A DNA stretch of 64,000 nucleotides. It comes from Linanthus parryae. Its lineage: Eukaryota; Streptophyta; Magnoliopsida; Ericales; Polemoniaceae. A program made the position numbers and the translations under genes. Shown in pieces: positions 11,352-24,105 of this stretch. Where the stretch lies: positions 7,899,501-7,963,500 of the forward strand of contig JALGPY010000005.1 of NCBI GenBank assembly GCA_023055425.1, in the 5' to 3' direction. Each line of letters begins with the position of its first letter. Positions within the stretch are counted from its first letter, which is position 1. The notes under the pieces are model-generated. The model did not search any database. It saw only the letters and a program-made list of their open reading frames with translations, and was not told where the DNA came from.

Positions 11352-12907
11352 ATGTCGATTCTTCTATCAGACTGGTCAAAGACTGCCAAAACCCTGCCAG
11401 AAAGTTATATTCTCCCCCCAAATCAGAGACCAAAGGATGCTGAAATTTCCGAAGATATTCCAGTGATTGATTTATCGCAGGGAAAACGTGAAGGAAAGGT
11501 CAAGTTAGTTGAGCAAATCATAAAAGCTGGCCATGACTACGGGATGTTTCAGGTTCACTGTTATTCTGTTATTGATAAATTGATAGACATAACTGTATAT
11601 ATCAATGTCTCACCAATATTTCCACTCACGCATGTTCTTAATTAGGTCATCAACCATGGAGTACCAGAAAGCTTAATGGATGACACGAGGCAATTGTATA
11701 AGGATTTCTTTGAATTACCTGCAGAAGATAAAGCAAAATTTTATTCAGATGACCTGAGTAAGGGATGCAGGCTCTACAGTGGTAATTTTAATAAGTCTGA
11801 AGAGAGGACCAAGGCCTGGAGGGACACTTTCCAACATCCTTGTTACCCTGTAGAAGATCATATCCAATCGTGGCCTGAAATACCAACTAATTACAGGTAG
11901 CTTATAAAATCTAATAAAATGTGAGAAGAACATGCTGGTTTGTGATTTAGATAACTTGTTAAACTTTAATTTTGTAGAGAGGTAATTGGAGCCTACGCAG
12001 CGAAAACCAGAGAGTTGGGATTGAAGATTTTGGACCTCATGTGTGAAGGACTGGGAATTGAAATAGGTTACTTCGAACATGAGTTGAGCAAAATCCAGGC
12101 GATTGGTGTCAATCACTATCCGCCGTGTCCAAACCCAAGTTTGACAATAGGCATACCAAGCCACTGTGACCCCAACCTCTTGACCATACTTCAACAAGAA
12201 GTGTATGGCCTTCAGATCTTAAAGGATGATAAATGGATCGGTGTGAAACCCATTCCCCATGCATTCGTGATCGGCGTATCGCTCCAACTGGAGGTTAAGT
12301 CGTACCTTATGGCTCAGCCCAACACTAATTTTCCACACAGTTTTTGTCATTGTTTTGAGAGCTTCATGCATATGCTAAAAGTATAATCACGTTACAAACT
12401 GCTTTTAATCACCAAAGTGAAGTCATACCACCAATTCAAGTTTCTGAAATTCGTTTATACATTATAACTATTTTCTCTAGAGTAAAATGTCTAACTATTT
12501 TTTGGTAGTAAGAACATAGAGTGACCCAGAAAATATCAACTGGTGGTTTGGTTATAGCGTTATTTAACAAACTCCCTGAAAAGACTTGTATGTCAATAAG
12601 CTTTGCTGATGCTATGTTTATGTTTTTACTTCGTTTTCAATTTGTGCAGGTTGTCAGTAATGGAAAGCTAAAAAGTGCTCACCACCGAGGAGTCACAAAT
12701 GCAGATGTTGCTCGGACGTCAATAATCAGTGGCATTGGTCCATCTATGGAATGCATCATAGAGCCTGCAAAAGGGATCGTTACAGAAAATGACCCTCCGA
12801 AATTCAAAGCCTACAAGTACAAAGACTTCATAGATAGTTACATGAATAAGGTCAATAGACGTGAAACTGATGATCCTAGGATCACAATGGAACTCTTCAA
12901 GCTCTAA
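11352..12907 (+). CDS. 2-oxoglutarate/Fe(II) dioxygenase copy 2 (H6H-like), complete
   Basis: Exons 11352-11552, 11646-11896, 11978-12293 and 12650-12907 give 341 residues. An N-terminal DIOX_N domain (IPVIDLSQGK, INHGVPE) leads into the double-stranded beta-helix core with HYPPCPNP, iron ligands His213, Asp215 and His268, and the 2OG-binding Arg278-Thr-Ser280. The ATG at 11352 is preferred over an upstream in-frame GTG because copy 3 has a 1 nt deletion just upstream, so reading upstream is not conserved. Introns are GT-AG (93, 81 and 356 bp). Reading through intron 3 would stop after about 31 codons and lose His268 and Arg278. Copy-specific residues include Ile180 and the tail block SGIGPSMEC. 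No lesion is seen. Cytosolic oxidase; substrate unknown. Confidence 0.92.
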
Positions 12908-14217
12908 GCTCAGTTACTGTGGGGTAACATAGATGCATATCTATAACACTGATGAAATAAATGTGAGAGAATGGATGTAACTTAAACCATATGATGTTCA
13001 AGAAAATATGTATATGTATGTACATTTACTTAAATAGAAATGGAAAAGATAAATTTGTAAGTACCCTCAGATGGTAAACCAAAAGATACAAATAGTTATC
13101 GGTATTAGACCTGCTTATCACTTCGATGGAACAGAAAGCTCCTTTTACCCACAAGAACAATGGTCAGACAAGAGAACTTCCCTATACAATAATTCTGAAG
13201 ATTGATCTGATAAAACCTGTGGTTTTTTATTAGACTGGAAAGACTGAGCACAGCTTAAGCATTATAGACTAACATTATGAGCAAGGCATTAAACCCTAAC
13301 GTTTTTTTGGCACCCTGAACAATGTCACTTTGAAATTTGAATACAGCCCACTAGAAAGTTGATGACTGTTGGTTGATGTAGAGGGTCAAAAATTGCATGC
13401 CACCCCATCTGTTGGTTCTTGAAATATTACTTTTGTAGTCACTAATAGAGGTTTATTCAAACATCATATTTGCATTACAATCTTCAGAGATGAAATGACA
13501 GTAATTTAGCTAAAATGAACCAAAGTTGGGAGGTTTCATCAAGGGTTTTAATAGAACACACGAATTCGTGGCTCGTGAATCACACCCAAACCAATAACTT
13601 GAATGACAGCAAAGAAATGTTGCTTGTTACTATCGAAATAAATGTTTTAGCTGGTTATTTACCCACCAGTCTTCATGCATCATTACCATGGGTTACATTG
13701 TTGCTAAACACTTTCCTGTATAAATTATAAAGTTGAGATCTCTTTCTTCTCTGTGTCTCTCTATATCTCCTGCAGATTTCAAGCCTTTAAGGTGTGTTAA
13801 CATTAGCTGCATTGCTTTCTTGATCTAAAAGGTCAGTTCTACAAAAGAAACATGCCATTTTGCAATGGGCCAGCTAATAACCGTTTCTAGAATCTGAGTC
13901 TAATTCCACCGGGCTTTTCCTCGTTCTCATTAAAGATTGGATATCAGCAGATGAAAATTAGCTCTTGTGTCAGACCGGGATAAGAATGCTCAGACAATGC
14001 CAGAGGATTTATATTTTCCCACAAGATACAAGGCCGAGGCCTCTCGAAGTACCTATTTCCAATATCATTCCAGTTATTAATCTATCACTAGGACAAGATG
14101 GAGGAAGAGTTGAGCAGACTAGAAAAATCATAAAGCTTCACAGGCATGTTTCAGGTTTGTTGAAAATGGTTTGCCTAGCATTGTAAATTTGCATATACAC
14201 ATGTCCACATATATACT

Positions 14218-14234
14218 CCCCCCCCCCCCCCCCC
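14218..14234. repeat. poly(C) run
   Basis: Sixteen or more C residues, just before the pseudogene exon 2 remnant; units 1 and 3 have only short C clusters here. Confidence 0.9.
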
Positions 14235-14379
14235 TCCCCAACACTCTAAATCAGGTGATCGACCATGGATTTGCCAAACATGGGTATGTCAAGAACTCAT
14301 AGATGAAAAATAAGCAAACTTGAGGAGAATCATAATCATCAAAAAAAGCTCCAATGTACAATACAACTGCAAGTGGATA

Positions 14380-14990
14380 GGAACAAAATTACTAAACACA
14401 GGATGTAATCAAGTTTATCTAGTTTACACCTCATGTAACGAAGAAGGTCTTCAATCAAACACTTGGTGGACAACCTTCATGAACATATTCAATGCGACTG
14501 AACCATTGCCGATAAATGCTTAAAAGAAACTAGAAAGGGTTAGAGGGTTGACTTACTGTTGCAGAGAACTAGACGAATCGTAGTCTACAGAGAAGAATCA
14601 AAACATTTAGGCCCACTCTATACGCTGCATCGTCAAGTTTATGGGTTTCCATATTCGCCACCGAGAGAGGTTTGATCAAAATACATTGCATTCTTTATGT
14701 TTTTCTTCTCTCAGAAGGAAGCGTTGGTTCGGAACCAGAAAATGTGGGAGTGACGCCAGCCAACGCCATCTCTCTCCCCCGATACAGCCATACGCCGCTG
14801 TTATACCCGCCATACGCCTCTGCGGCTTGGTGCTCCCAGAGTGGTTGGGCTAGACCTGGACTAACGTTAGGAAGCCCAAGCTCTTCTGGGATTTTTCAAT
14901 TCCCTATCATATGGCTCCACAATTTACAGATCCATTATGTAAGTTCAAGCCCTTTTCTTCATAGACACACTGGTCATTAATCGGTGGCGG
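14380..14990. repeat. conserved array spacer, unit 2
   Basis: Single copy of the spacer that is duplicated in unit 1. It contains the GATACAGCCATACGCCGC block and the AAGCCCAAGCTCTTCTGG block. No gene recognised. Confidence 0.5.
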
Positions 14991-16235
14991 ATCTATTATA
15001 GTTGGCAGTATCATTCTCAGTGATCTCCAAATACATCATTTCCATGTACATAATTGAACTTTCGATATATAACACTCGTGCAGTATATGATTGATGACAG
15101 TGCTATAACTGCACTATAAGAGTTAACAAATAATTATCACGTATTATCAACTCAAGCAACAAGTCTTCTCTCAGCTTAACACTATACACGCTTCCAAAAC
15201 TGTGGAAAGGTATTCTTCCACCGGATTTCAGTTCTACAATATGCGAACCAATAAGATTGGTAGTCAGACAAGAAAACTTCCCGTACAAGACTTCAATACG
15301 GGTCTATCAGCACAACTTTAAGAAAATAATCCCAGTTGAACTAAAAATGCAGTAACTCTACTAGTAATGCTATTTGTTACAATACCATTAAGTTAAAGAC
15401 AATGATAGCATGTCATTACAGAAGACCCTACAATAATATCAATTTTATGATGAGTTCTAATCTATTTGTTGTCAATTTAATATATGTAAACAATCAAATA
15501 AGCTTTCAAAATTCTAAGCTCAACACGATATCATTGGAGCCTGAGCCTGTTAACAAACCTTTGGCAGAAGTTTTATAAGCTCCAGATGGATGAAAAATTG
15601 ATTGGGGTTGAGGCCTTGAGCATATTCCTCATGCATTTCTAGTTAACATCAAACACCTCGAGTTACATTGTCCTCTACTAAACCCCTCTCCGAAACTAGA
15701 GAGCACATGTCTATTTATATTGGGGACTCCTCAAAAAAATTTATTAAGTAAAAATCTGAAATTTATGTGTCTATTTGGTAGTTACAAATTAACAAGCAAA
15801 GTGCATACAAAATGTGTTTTTTCAACAATTTGTTTTATATAATGGAAACTCGGTTCAGCATGACTGCAGGCTATAAGCCTAATGGAAAGTTCAAAGGTAC
15901 TCACCATCGAGCAGTGAATCCAAATGCTGCCCGGACTTCCATTGCCACGTTTATTGGTCCATCAGCAGGATGTGTGATCGAGCCTGCAAAAGGGCTTGTT
16001 AGCACAAATAATCCTCGACCTTTTAAACATTTTCATTCAATGAGATGTACACAAATAAAAACATTAAGGGTAAAATAAAAATCTTATATTTGCCAATATA
16101 TAATATTACAAACAAATATTTCTGAAGATACGAAAGTCTCCCCAAAAGTTTATAAATTACATAATTACCCGTCGACGACAAGACGGGGCATTTCACTTTG
16201 TGTCAAACCTGAGGGGATCAAAGTGTCTTTTACCC

Positions 16236-16328
<93 letters not shown>
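16236..16328. repeat. (TAA)n microsatellite, unit 2
   Basis: About 93 bp of TAA repeat with one AGT interruption; same locus as 10877 and 21891. Confidence 0.95.
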
Positions 16329-16398
16329 GCATACGCAAGAACTGTGGCCACAAAAATGCATTGGACTGCTTTCGTCTACAAGTTTAATCAGTAGTATG

Positions 16399-16899
16399 CT
16401 ATGTAGCACGGGTGCTTCTGAAAGGTGACGCACCCGCACCGGGTGCTTCAGGGTGCTTCGTGGGTGCTTGGGTGCTTCGTGGGTGCTTGGCGGGTGCTTT
16501 GGAGAGAATTCAGGGTAATTTTGAAAGTTTTAGTTGAGTGGTCCTCTAAAATACAACTACAATTTAACAAAAAAACGTGTATTTGTGTGGACATTTCTAA
16601 CTCTAAGATTACTCGTCTCTCTACAAATACAAACAATGTCACGAAGAGATTACATTGTTGATACAAAACATGTGTATCTTCGCATTTGTGCATGAATTCC
16701 TGTTTGATTATAATTGGGATTGCTATAATTACTTATTTGTATAATGATAATAATGGTATCATAAATAATATAAAATAAAAATATAAATAAAGTCACCGCA
16801 CCCGCGCCGCACCCGCACCCTCAATTTTCGGGAATTTGCCGAACCCGCACCCAGTTCCCGTACCCGCACCTGCACCGCACCCGCACCTGTGCTACATTG
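16399..16899. mobile_element. hAT-like MITE with (GGGTGC)-rich ends
   Basis: 501 bp insert flanked by a perfect 8 bp duplication GTAGTATG (16391-16398 and 16900-16907). Ends are inverted: CTATGTAGCACGGGTGC on the left and, reading inward on the - strand, CAATGTAGCACAGGTGC on the right. Subterminal regions are packed with GGGTGCTT on the left and GCACCCGCACC on the right; the middle is AT-rich and non-coding. Eight-base duplication, CA-start ends and subterminal motif clusters fit hAT. Units 1 (about 11006) and 3 (about 22205) keep the empty site with one GTAGTATG. Confidence 0.88.
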
Positions 16900-17142
16900 G
16901 TAGTATGTTCTATCAATCCAGCTCATCATTTGGTACCTTGTACCAATAAGAGATAAATTTCCATCTAGAGAGAGAATGAGAGATTGCTTTGCTTGTATCA
17001 AATTTGAAGAGAAATATGTAATTGGACAAAAGACCAGGCAAATGATGCATTTGCTTATTTTCTCAAAGCATAAGCAACTTTCCGGCTAACAAGATTACTC
17101 ACAAAATGAGCCAAGTTTTGGACCATCTGGATTGCTTATATC

Positions 17143-17171
17143 TTACGTCAAGCTACTAAGCCACTATAAAA
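17143..17171 (+). promoter_or_regulatory. core promoter of dioxygenase copy 3
   Basis: TATAAAA at 17165-17171 (83 bp before the ATG) and TTACGTCA at 17143-17150. Confidence 0.55.
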
Positions 17172-17247
17172 CATGTGATCTACCCCAATATCAATTCCAC
17201 CTGAAAATTGTGTCCTCTGCCTATAGAAAACGAGTATTTGCAAGAAA

Positions 17248-18801
17248 ATGTCGGTTCTTCTATCAGACTGGTCTAAGACTGCAAAAACCCTGCCAGAAAG
17301 TTATATTCTCCCCCCAAATCAAAGACCAAAGGATGCTGAAATTTCCGAAGATATTCCAGTGATTGATTTATCGCAGGGAAAAGGTGAAGGAAAGGTCAAG
17401 TTACTCGAGCAAATCATAAAAGCTAGCCACGACTACGGGATGTTTCAGGTTCACTATTCTTCTGTTCTTGATAAATAGAAAGACATAACTGTATATATCC
17501 ATGTCTCGCCAATATTTCCACTCACACATGTTGTTAATTAGGTCATCAACCATGGGGTACCAGAAAACTTAATGGATGACACAAGCCAATTGTATAAGGA
17601 ATTCTTTGATTTGCCTGCGGAAGATAAAGCAAAGTTTTATTCGGATGACCTGAGTAAGAGATGCAGGCTCTACAGTGGTAATTTAAATAAATCTGAAGAG
17701 AGGACCAAGGCCTGGAGGGACACTCTGCAACATCCTTGTTACCCTGTAGAGGATCATATCCAATTGTGGCCTGAGATACCAACTAATTACAGGTAGCTTA
17801 TGAAATTTAATTAAATGTGAGAAGAACACGCTGTTTGTGATTTAGATAACTTGTTAAACTTAAATTTTGTAGAGAGGTAATTGGAGCATACGCAGCGAAA
17901 ACCAGAGAGTTGGGATTGAAGATTTTGGACCTGATGTGTGAAGGACTGGGAATTGAAATGGGCTACTTTGAACATGAGTTGAGCAAAATCCAGGTGATAG
18001 CTGTCAATCACTATCCGCCGTGTCCAAACCCAAGTTTGACAATAGGCATACCAAGCCACTGTGACCCCAACCTCTTGACCATACTTCAACAAGAAGTTTA
18101 TGGCCTTCAGATCTTAAAGGATGATAAATGGATCGGTGTGAAACCTATACCCCATGCGTTCGTGATCGGCGTAGCCCTCCAGCTAGAGGTTAAATCGTAC
18201 TTTCTGGCTCAGCCCAACACTACTTTTCCATGCAGTTTTTGTCATTGTGTTGAGAGCTTCATGCAGATGCTAAAAGTATAATCACTTCACAAACTTCTTT
18301 TAATAACCAAAGTGAAGTCATACCACCAATTCAAGTTTCTGAAATTCGTTTATATATTAAAGCTATTTTCTCAACAGCAAAATGTCTAACTATTTTTTGG
18401 TAGTAAGAACATAGAGTGAGCCACAAAATATCAATTGGTGGTTTGGCTATAGCGTTATTTAACAAACTCCATGAAAAGACTTGTATGTCGATAAGCTTTG
18501 CTGATGCTATGTCTATGTTTTGACTTCGCTTTCAATTGTGCAGGTTGTCAGTAATGGGAAGCTAAAAAGTGCTCACCACCGCGGAGTCACAAATGCGGAT
18601 GTTGCTCGGACGTCAATAGTCAGTGGCCTTGCTCCAACTATGGAATGCATCATAGAGCCTGCAAAAGGGCTCGCTACAGAAAATGACCCTCCGAAATACA
18701 AAGCCTACAAGTACAAAGACTTCCAAGATAGTTACATGAATAGGGTCAATAGACGCGACACTGATGAGCCTAGGATCACATTGGAACTCTTCAAGCTCTA
18801 A
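17248..18801 (+). CDS. 2-oxoglutarate/Fe(II) dioxygenase copy 3 (H6H-like), complete
   Basis: Exons 17248-17448, 17542-17792, 17873-18188 and 18544-18801; 341 residues with intron positions as in copy 2. All catalytic positions are present (SHCDPN, AHHRG, ARTS). Start: the ATG is the first in frame, since a 1 nt deletion upstream (GAAAACGAG where copies 2 and 4 have GAAGAACGAG) shifts the preceding frame. Its exon 4 closely resembles copy 1 (SGLAPTMEC, GLATENDPP) rather than copy 2. Differences include VALQLE at the exon 3 end and DFQDSYM near the C-terminus. No disruption is seen; probably functional. Confidence 0.92.
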
Positions 18802-19975
18802 GCTCAGTCTACTGTGGGGTAAATTGCATATCTATAACCCTGATGGAATAAATGTGAGAGACAATTGATGTAATTCAAAGCATACTGTTCAAGAGTATAT
18901 GAATATTATATGTGCCTTCACTAAAATAGAAGTGGAAAAGCTAAATTTGTAAGTACTCTCAGATGGTAATCCCAAAAAATGCAAATGATTGATCGGTATT
19001 AGACTTCTTTATCACTTCGGTGGAACAAAAATTCCTTTTACCTATAAGACGATGGTCAGACAAGAGAACTTCCCGGTAAAATAATTCTAAAGTTTAATCT
19101 TATAAAAGTTTGGTTTTTTATTAGGCTGGAAAGACGAGCACGGCTTAACCATTATTCAACTAAGATTATGAGCAAGGCATTTAATATTAGAATAGAACAA
19201 TAATACTTTTCTTGTTTGGGGTGGTTTCGTAATTACCTTTTCTTTTGTGGCAGTTTAGGTAGTGTGCAAGTTTATAGCACTTAGTCAGCAATAAGCTAGC
19301 AGTATACATACTCTTAAACAAGTTATAAATTACTCTTAGTATAAAATATAAAGTTGGGAGGTTTAATCAAAGTTACTAGAATGAGTAAATATTGCTTGCT
19401 CCAAGAGCAAATTTGACATGGTGCTCTAATCAATATATCACAGACACGTCAGGACATGTAAGAAATCAACTTTCTTTTGTCTGCCACTCAATATCTTTCT
19501 TCAATATGTGGTTTGTGCAGTATGGTTAGAGCAAAGCCACGTCATTTACTCCAGAGCAAACAAAAATTTCTCTGCTAGAACACACTAATTTCTCTGCTAG
19601 AACACACTCCAGAGCTAATAACCATTTCTAGAATCTGAGTCTGATTCCAGCGAGATTTTCATTGTGCTCATTATAGATTGGATATCAGCAGATGACAAAT
19701 TATCTCCTGTGTCAAACTGGTATAAGAGTGCTCAGACAATGCCAGAGGATTTATATTTTTCCCAAAGTTACTGGCATGTTTCAGGTTTGTTGAAAATGGT
19801 TTGCCTCGCATCAGAAATTTGCACACACACATGTCCACAAAAATACTCTTTCTTCCTAAACCCCCCTACCCAACACTCTAAATCAGGTGATCAACCATGG
19901 ATTTGCCAAACATGGGTATGTCAAGAACTCAGAGATGAAAAATAAGCAAACTTGAGGAGAATCCTCATTCTCTCT

Positions 19976-20086
<111 letters not shown>

Positions 20087-20109
20087 ATACAGCAGCAAGT
20101 GGAAAGGAA

Positions 20110-20650
20110 CAAAATTACTAAACACAGGCTGTAATCAAGTTTATCCCTTTTACACCTTTATGTAACGAAGAAGGCCTTTAATCAAACACTTGGTGGGCAA
20201 CCTTCATGAACATATTTAATGCGACTGAACCATGACCGAGAAATGCATAGAAGAAACGAGAAGGGATTAGAGGGGCAACTTACTGTTGCAGAGAACTGTA
20301 TGAATCTCCGTCTACGGAGAAGGATCAAAACATTTAGGCCCACTCTATACGCTGTTTCATCAATTTTGTGGCTTTCCATAATCACCACCGAGAGGGGTTT
20401 GATCAAAATACATTGCATTCTTTATGTTTTTCTTCTCTCAGAAGGAAGCGTTGGTTCGGAACTGGAAAATGTGGGAGTGGCGACAGCCAACGCCATCTCT
20501 CTTCCCCGATACAGCCATACGCCGCCGTTATACCCGCCATACGCCTCTACGGCTTGGTTCTCCCAGAGTGGTTGGGCGAGACCTAGACTAACGTTAGGAA
20601 GCCCTTTTCTTCATAGACACACTGGTCCTTAATCGGTGGCGGATCTATTA
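20110..20650. repeat. conserved array spacer, unit 3
   Basis: Spacer copy with the GATACAGCCATACGCCGC block. Compared with unit 2 it lacks the AAGCTCTTCTGGG...AGGCC stretch just before CTTTTCTTCATAG (about 20600), an internal deletion. Confidence 0.5.
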
Positions 20651-21888
20651 TAGTTACCATTATCATTCTCAGTGATCTCCAAATACATCATTTCCATGTA
20701 CATAATTGAACTTTCGATATATAACACTCATGCAGTATATGATTGATGACAGTGCTATAACTGCACTATAAGGGTTAACAAATAACCATCACGTATTATC
20801 AACTCAAGCAACAAGTCTTTTCTCAGCTTAACACTATAAACGCTTCCAAAACTGTGGAAAGGTACTCTTCCACCGGATTTCAGTTCTATACTATGCGAAC
20901 CAATATGAATGGTGGTCAGACAAGAAAACTTACCGTACAAGACTTCATACGGGTATATCATTACAACCTTAAGAAAATTATCCCAGTTGAACTAAGAATG
21001 CAGTAACCTTACTAGTAATGCTATTTGTTAAGAATACCATTAAGTTAAAGATAATGGTAGCATGTCATACAGAAGACCCTAAATAATATCTATTTTATGA
21101 TGAGTTCTAATCTACTTGTTGTCAACTTAATATCTGCAAACACTCAAACAAGCTTTCAAAATTCTAAGCTCAACACGATATCATTGGAGCCTGACCCTGT
21201 TAACAAACCTTTGGCAGAGTTTTATAAGCTCCAGACGTTAAAGGATGAAAAATTGATTGAGGTTGAGGCCTTGAGCATATTCCTCGTGCATTTCTAGTTA
21301 ACATCAAACACCACGAGTTACATTGTCCTCTACTAAACCTCTCTCCGAAAGTAGAGAGCACATGTCTATCTATATTGGGGACTCCTACTACAAAAATTAT
21401 TAAGTAAAATCTGAAATTTATGTGTCTATTTGGTATTTACAAATTAACAAGCAAAGTGCATACAAAATGTGTTTTTTCAACAATTGGTTTTATCTAATAG
21501 AAACTCGGTTCAGCATGACTACAGGCTATAAGCCTAATGGAAAGTTCAAAGGTACTCACCATCGAGCAGTGAATCCAATGCTGCTCGGACCTCCATTCCA
21601 CGTTTATTGGTCCATTCAGCAGGATATGTGATCGAGCCTGTAAAAGGGCTTGTTAGCACAAATAATCCTCAACCTTTTAAATATTTTCAATCAATGAGAT
21701 GTACACAAATAAAAACATTACGGGTAAAATAAAAATCTTATATTTGCCAATATATAATATTACAAACAAATATTTATGAAGATACGAAAGTCTCCCCAAA
21801 AGTTTATAAATTATATAATTACCCGTAGACGACAAGACGGGGCATTTCACTTTGTGTCAAACCTGAGGGGATCAAAGTGTCTTTTACC

Positions 21889-22141
<253 letters not shown>

Positions 22142-22445
22142 GCATACGCAAGAACTGTGGCCACAAAAATGCATTGGACTGCTTTCGTCTACAAGTTTAA
22201 TCAGTAGTATGTTCTATCAATCCAGCTCATCATTTGGTACCTTCTACCAATAAGAGATAAATTTCCATCTAGAGAGATTGAGAGATTGCTTTGCTTGTAG
22301 CAAATTTGAAGAGAAATATGTAATTGGACAAAAGACCAGGCAAATGATGCATTTGCTTATTTTCTCAAAGCATAAGCAACTTTCCGGCTAAACAAGATTA
22401 CTCACAAAATGAGTCAAGTTTTGGACCAACTGGATTGCTTATATC

Positions 22446-22474
22446 TTACGTCAAGCTACTAAGCCACTATAAAA
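22446..22474 (+). promoter_or_regulatory. core promoter of dioxygenase copy 4
   Basis: TATAAAA at 22468-22474 (85 bp before the ATG) and TTACGTCA at 22446-22453. Confidence 0.55.
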
Positions 22475-22552
22475 TATGATAATCAACCCCAATATCAATT
22501 CGACCTGAAAATTGTGTCCTCTGCCTATAGAAGAACGAGTATTTGCAGGAAA

Positions 22553-24105
22553 ATGTCTGTTCTTGTATCAGACTGGTCTAAGACTGCCAAAACCCTGCCA
22601 GAAAGTTATATTCTTCCCCCAAATCTGAGACCAACGGATGCTGAAATTTGCGAAGATATTCCAGTGATTGATTTATCGCAGGGAAAAGGTGAAGGAAAGG
22701 TCAAGTTACTCGAGCAAATCATAAAAGCTAGCCACGACTATGGGATGTTTCAGGTTCACTGTTATTCTGTTCTTGATAAATAGAAAGACATGTGTGTATA
22801 TATCCACGTCTCGCCAATATTTCCACTCACACACGTTGTTAATTAGGTCATCAACCATGGAGTACCAGAAAACTTAATGGATGACACAAGGCAATTGTAT
22901 AAGGAATTCTTTGATTTGCCTCCAGAAGATAAAGCAAAGATTTATTCAGATGACCTGAGTAAGGGATGCAGGCTCTACAGTGGTAATTTAATTAAACCTG
23001 AAGAGAGGACCAAGGCCTGGAGGGACACTCTGGAACATCCTTGTTACCCTGTAGAGGATCATATCCAATCGTGGCCTGAAATACCACCTAATTACAGGTA
23101 GCTACGAAATCTAATTAGATGTGATAAGAACTCGCTGGTTTGTGCTTTAGATAACATGTTAAACTTAAATTTTGTAGAGAGGTGGTTGGAGCATACTCAG
23201 CAAAAACCAGAGAGTTGGGATTGAAGATTTTGGACCTCATGTGCGAAGGACTGGGAATTGGAATGGGCTACTTCGAACATGAATTAAGCAAGACCCAGTT
23301 TCTAGCTATCAATCATTACCCGCCATGTCCAAACCCGAGTTTGACAATAGGAATAGCAAGCCACTGTGACCCCAACCTCTTGACCATACTTCAACAAGAA
23401 GTGTATGGCCTTCAGATCTTAAAGGATGATAAATGGATCGGTGTGAAACCTATTCCCCATGCATTCGTGATCGGCGTATCCCTCCAACTAGAGGTTAAGT
23501 CATGCCTTTTGGCTCAGCCCAACACTAATTTTCCATGCAGTTTTTGTCATTGTGTTGAGAGCTTCATGCAGATGCTAAAAGTGTAATCACGTTACAAACT
23601 GCTTTTTTAATCACCAAAGTTAAATCATACCACCAATTCAAGTTTCTGAAATTCGTTTATACATTATAACTAGGTTCTCTAAAGTAAAATGTGTGGCTTG
23701 TGCCTAGTAAGAACATAGAGTGACCCACAAATAATCAACTGGTGGTTTGTTATAGCGTTATTTAAGAAACTCCCTGAAAAGGCTTGGATCTCAATAAGCT
23801 TGGCTGATGCTATGTCTATGTTTTGACTTCGCTTTCAATTTGTGCAGGTTGTCAGTAATGGGAAGCTAAGAAGTGCTCACCACCGAGGAATCACAAATGC
23901 AGATACTGCTCGGACATCAATAATCAGTGCCATTGCTCCATCTATGGAATGCATCATACAGCCTGCAAAAGGGCTTGCTACAGAAAATGACCCTCCGAAA
24001 TTCAAAGCCTACAAGTACAAAGACTTCATAGATAGTTGCATGAATAGGGTCAAGAAACGTGACACTGATGAGTCTAGGACCACATTGGAACTCTTCAAGC
24101 TCTAA
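22553..24105 (+). CDS. 2-oxoglutarate/Fe(II) dioxygenase copy 4 (H6H-like), complete
   Basis: Exons 22553-22753, 22847-23097, 23178-23493 and 23848-24105; 341 residues. Iron ligands (ASHCDPN, AHHRG) and ARTS are intact. It is the most divergent live copy: Gly179 before MGYFEHE, SKTQFLAINHYPPCP ahead of the iron site, IASHC instead of IPSHC, TNADTARTS, IIQPAKG and VKKRDTDES near the end. After the iron site, exon 3 becomes nearly identical to the other copies again, a mosaic pattern. No stops or shifts. It ends the array of live genes. Confidence 0.92.

Larger units (their letters stand above)
13936..16048 (+). pseudogene. degenerate dioxygenase paralogue, unit 2 (remnants of four exons)
   Basis: An exon 1 remnant at about 13936-14160 reads QTMPEDLYFP in one frame, then changes frame to VPISNIIPVINLSLGQ, matching AEISEDIPVIDLSQG of the live genes. 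An exon 2 start is at 14255 (DHGFAKHG). An exon 3 tail lies at about 15545-15650, and exon 4 runs from 15870 after GCAG with GYKPNGKFKGTHHRA, ARTSIA, IGPSAGCVIEPAKGL. The iron-site part of exon 3 and most of exon 2 are gone. The exon 4 product is more diverged from the live genes than they are from each other, so the paralogue split before the array amplified. Confidence 0.75.

Noticed and set aside
16230..16439. Long poly-Ile/Leu/Tyr/Asn/Ser frames over TAA, CTA and TA repeats (also 19883-20134, 21776-22200, 60341-60631)
   Set aside because: They are translations of microsatellites, not genes.
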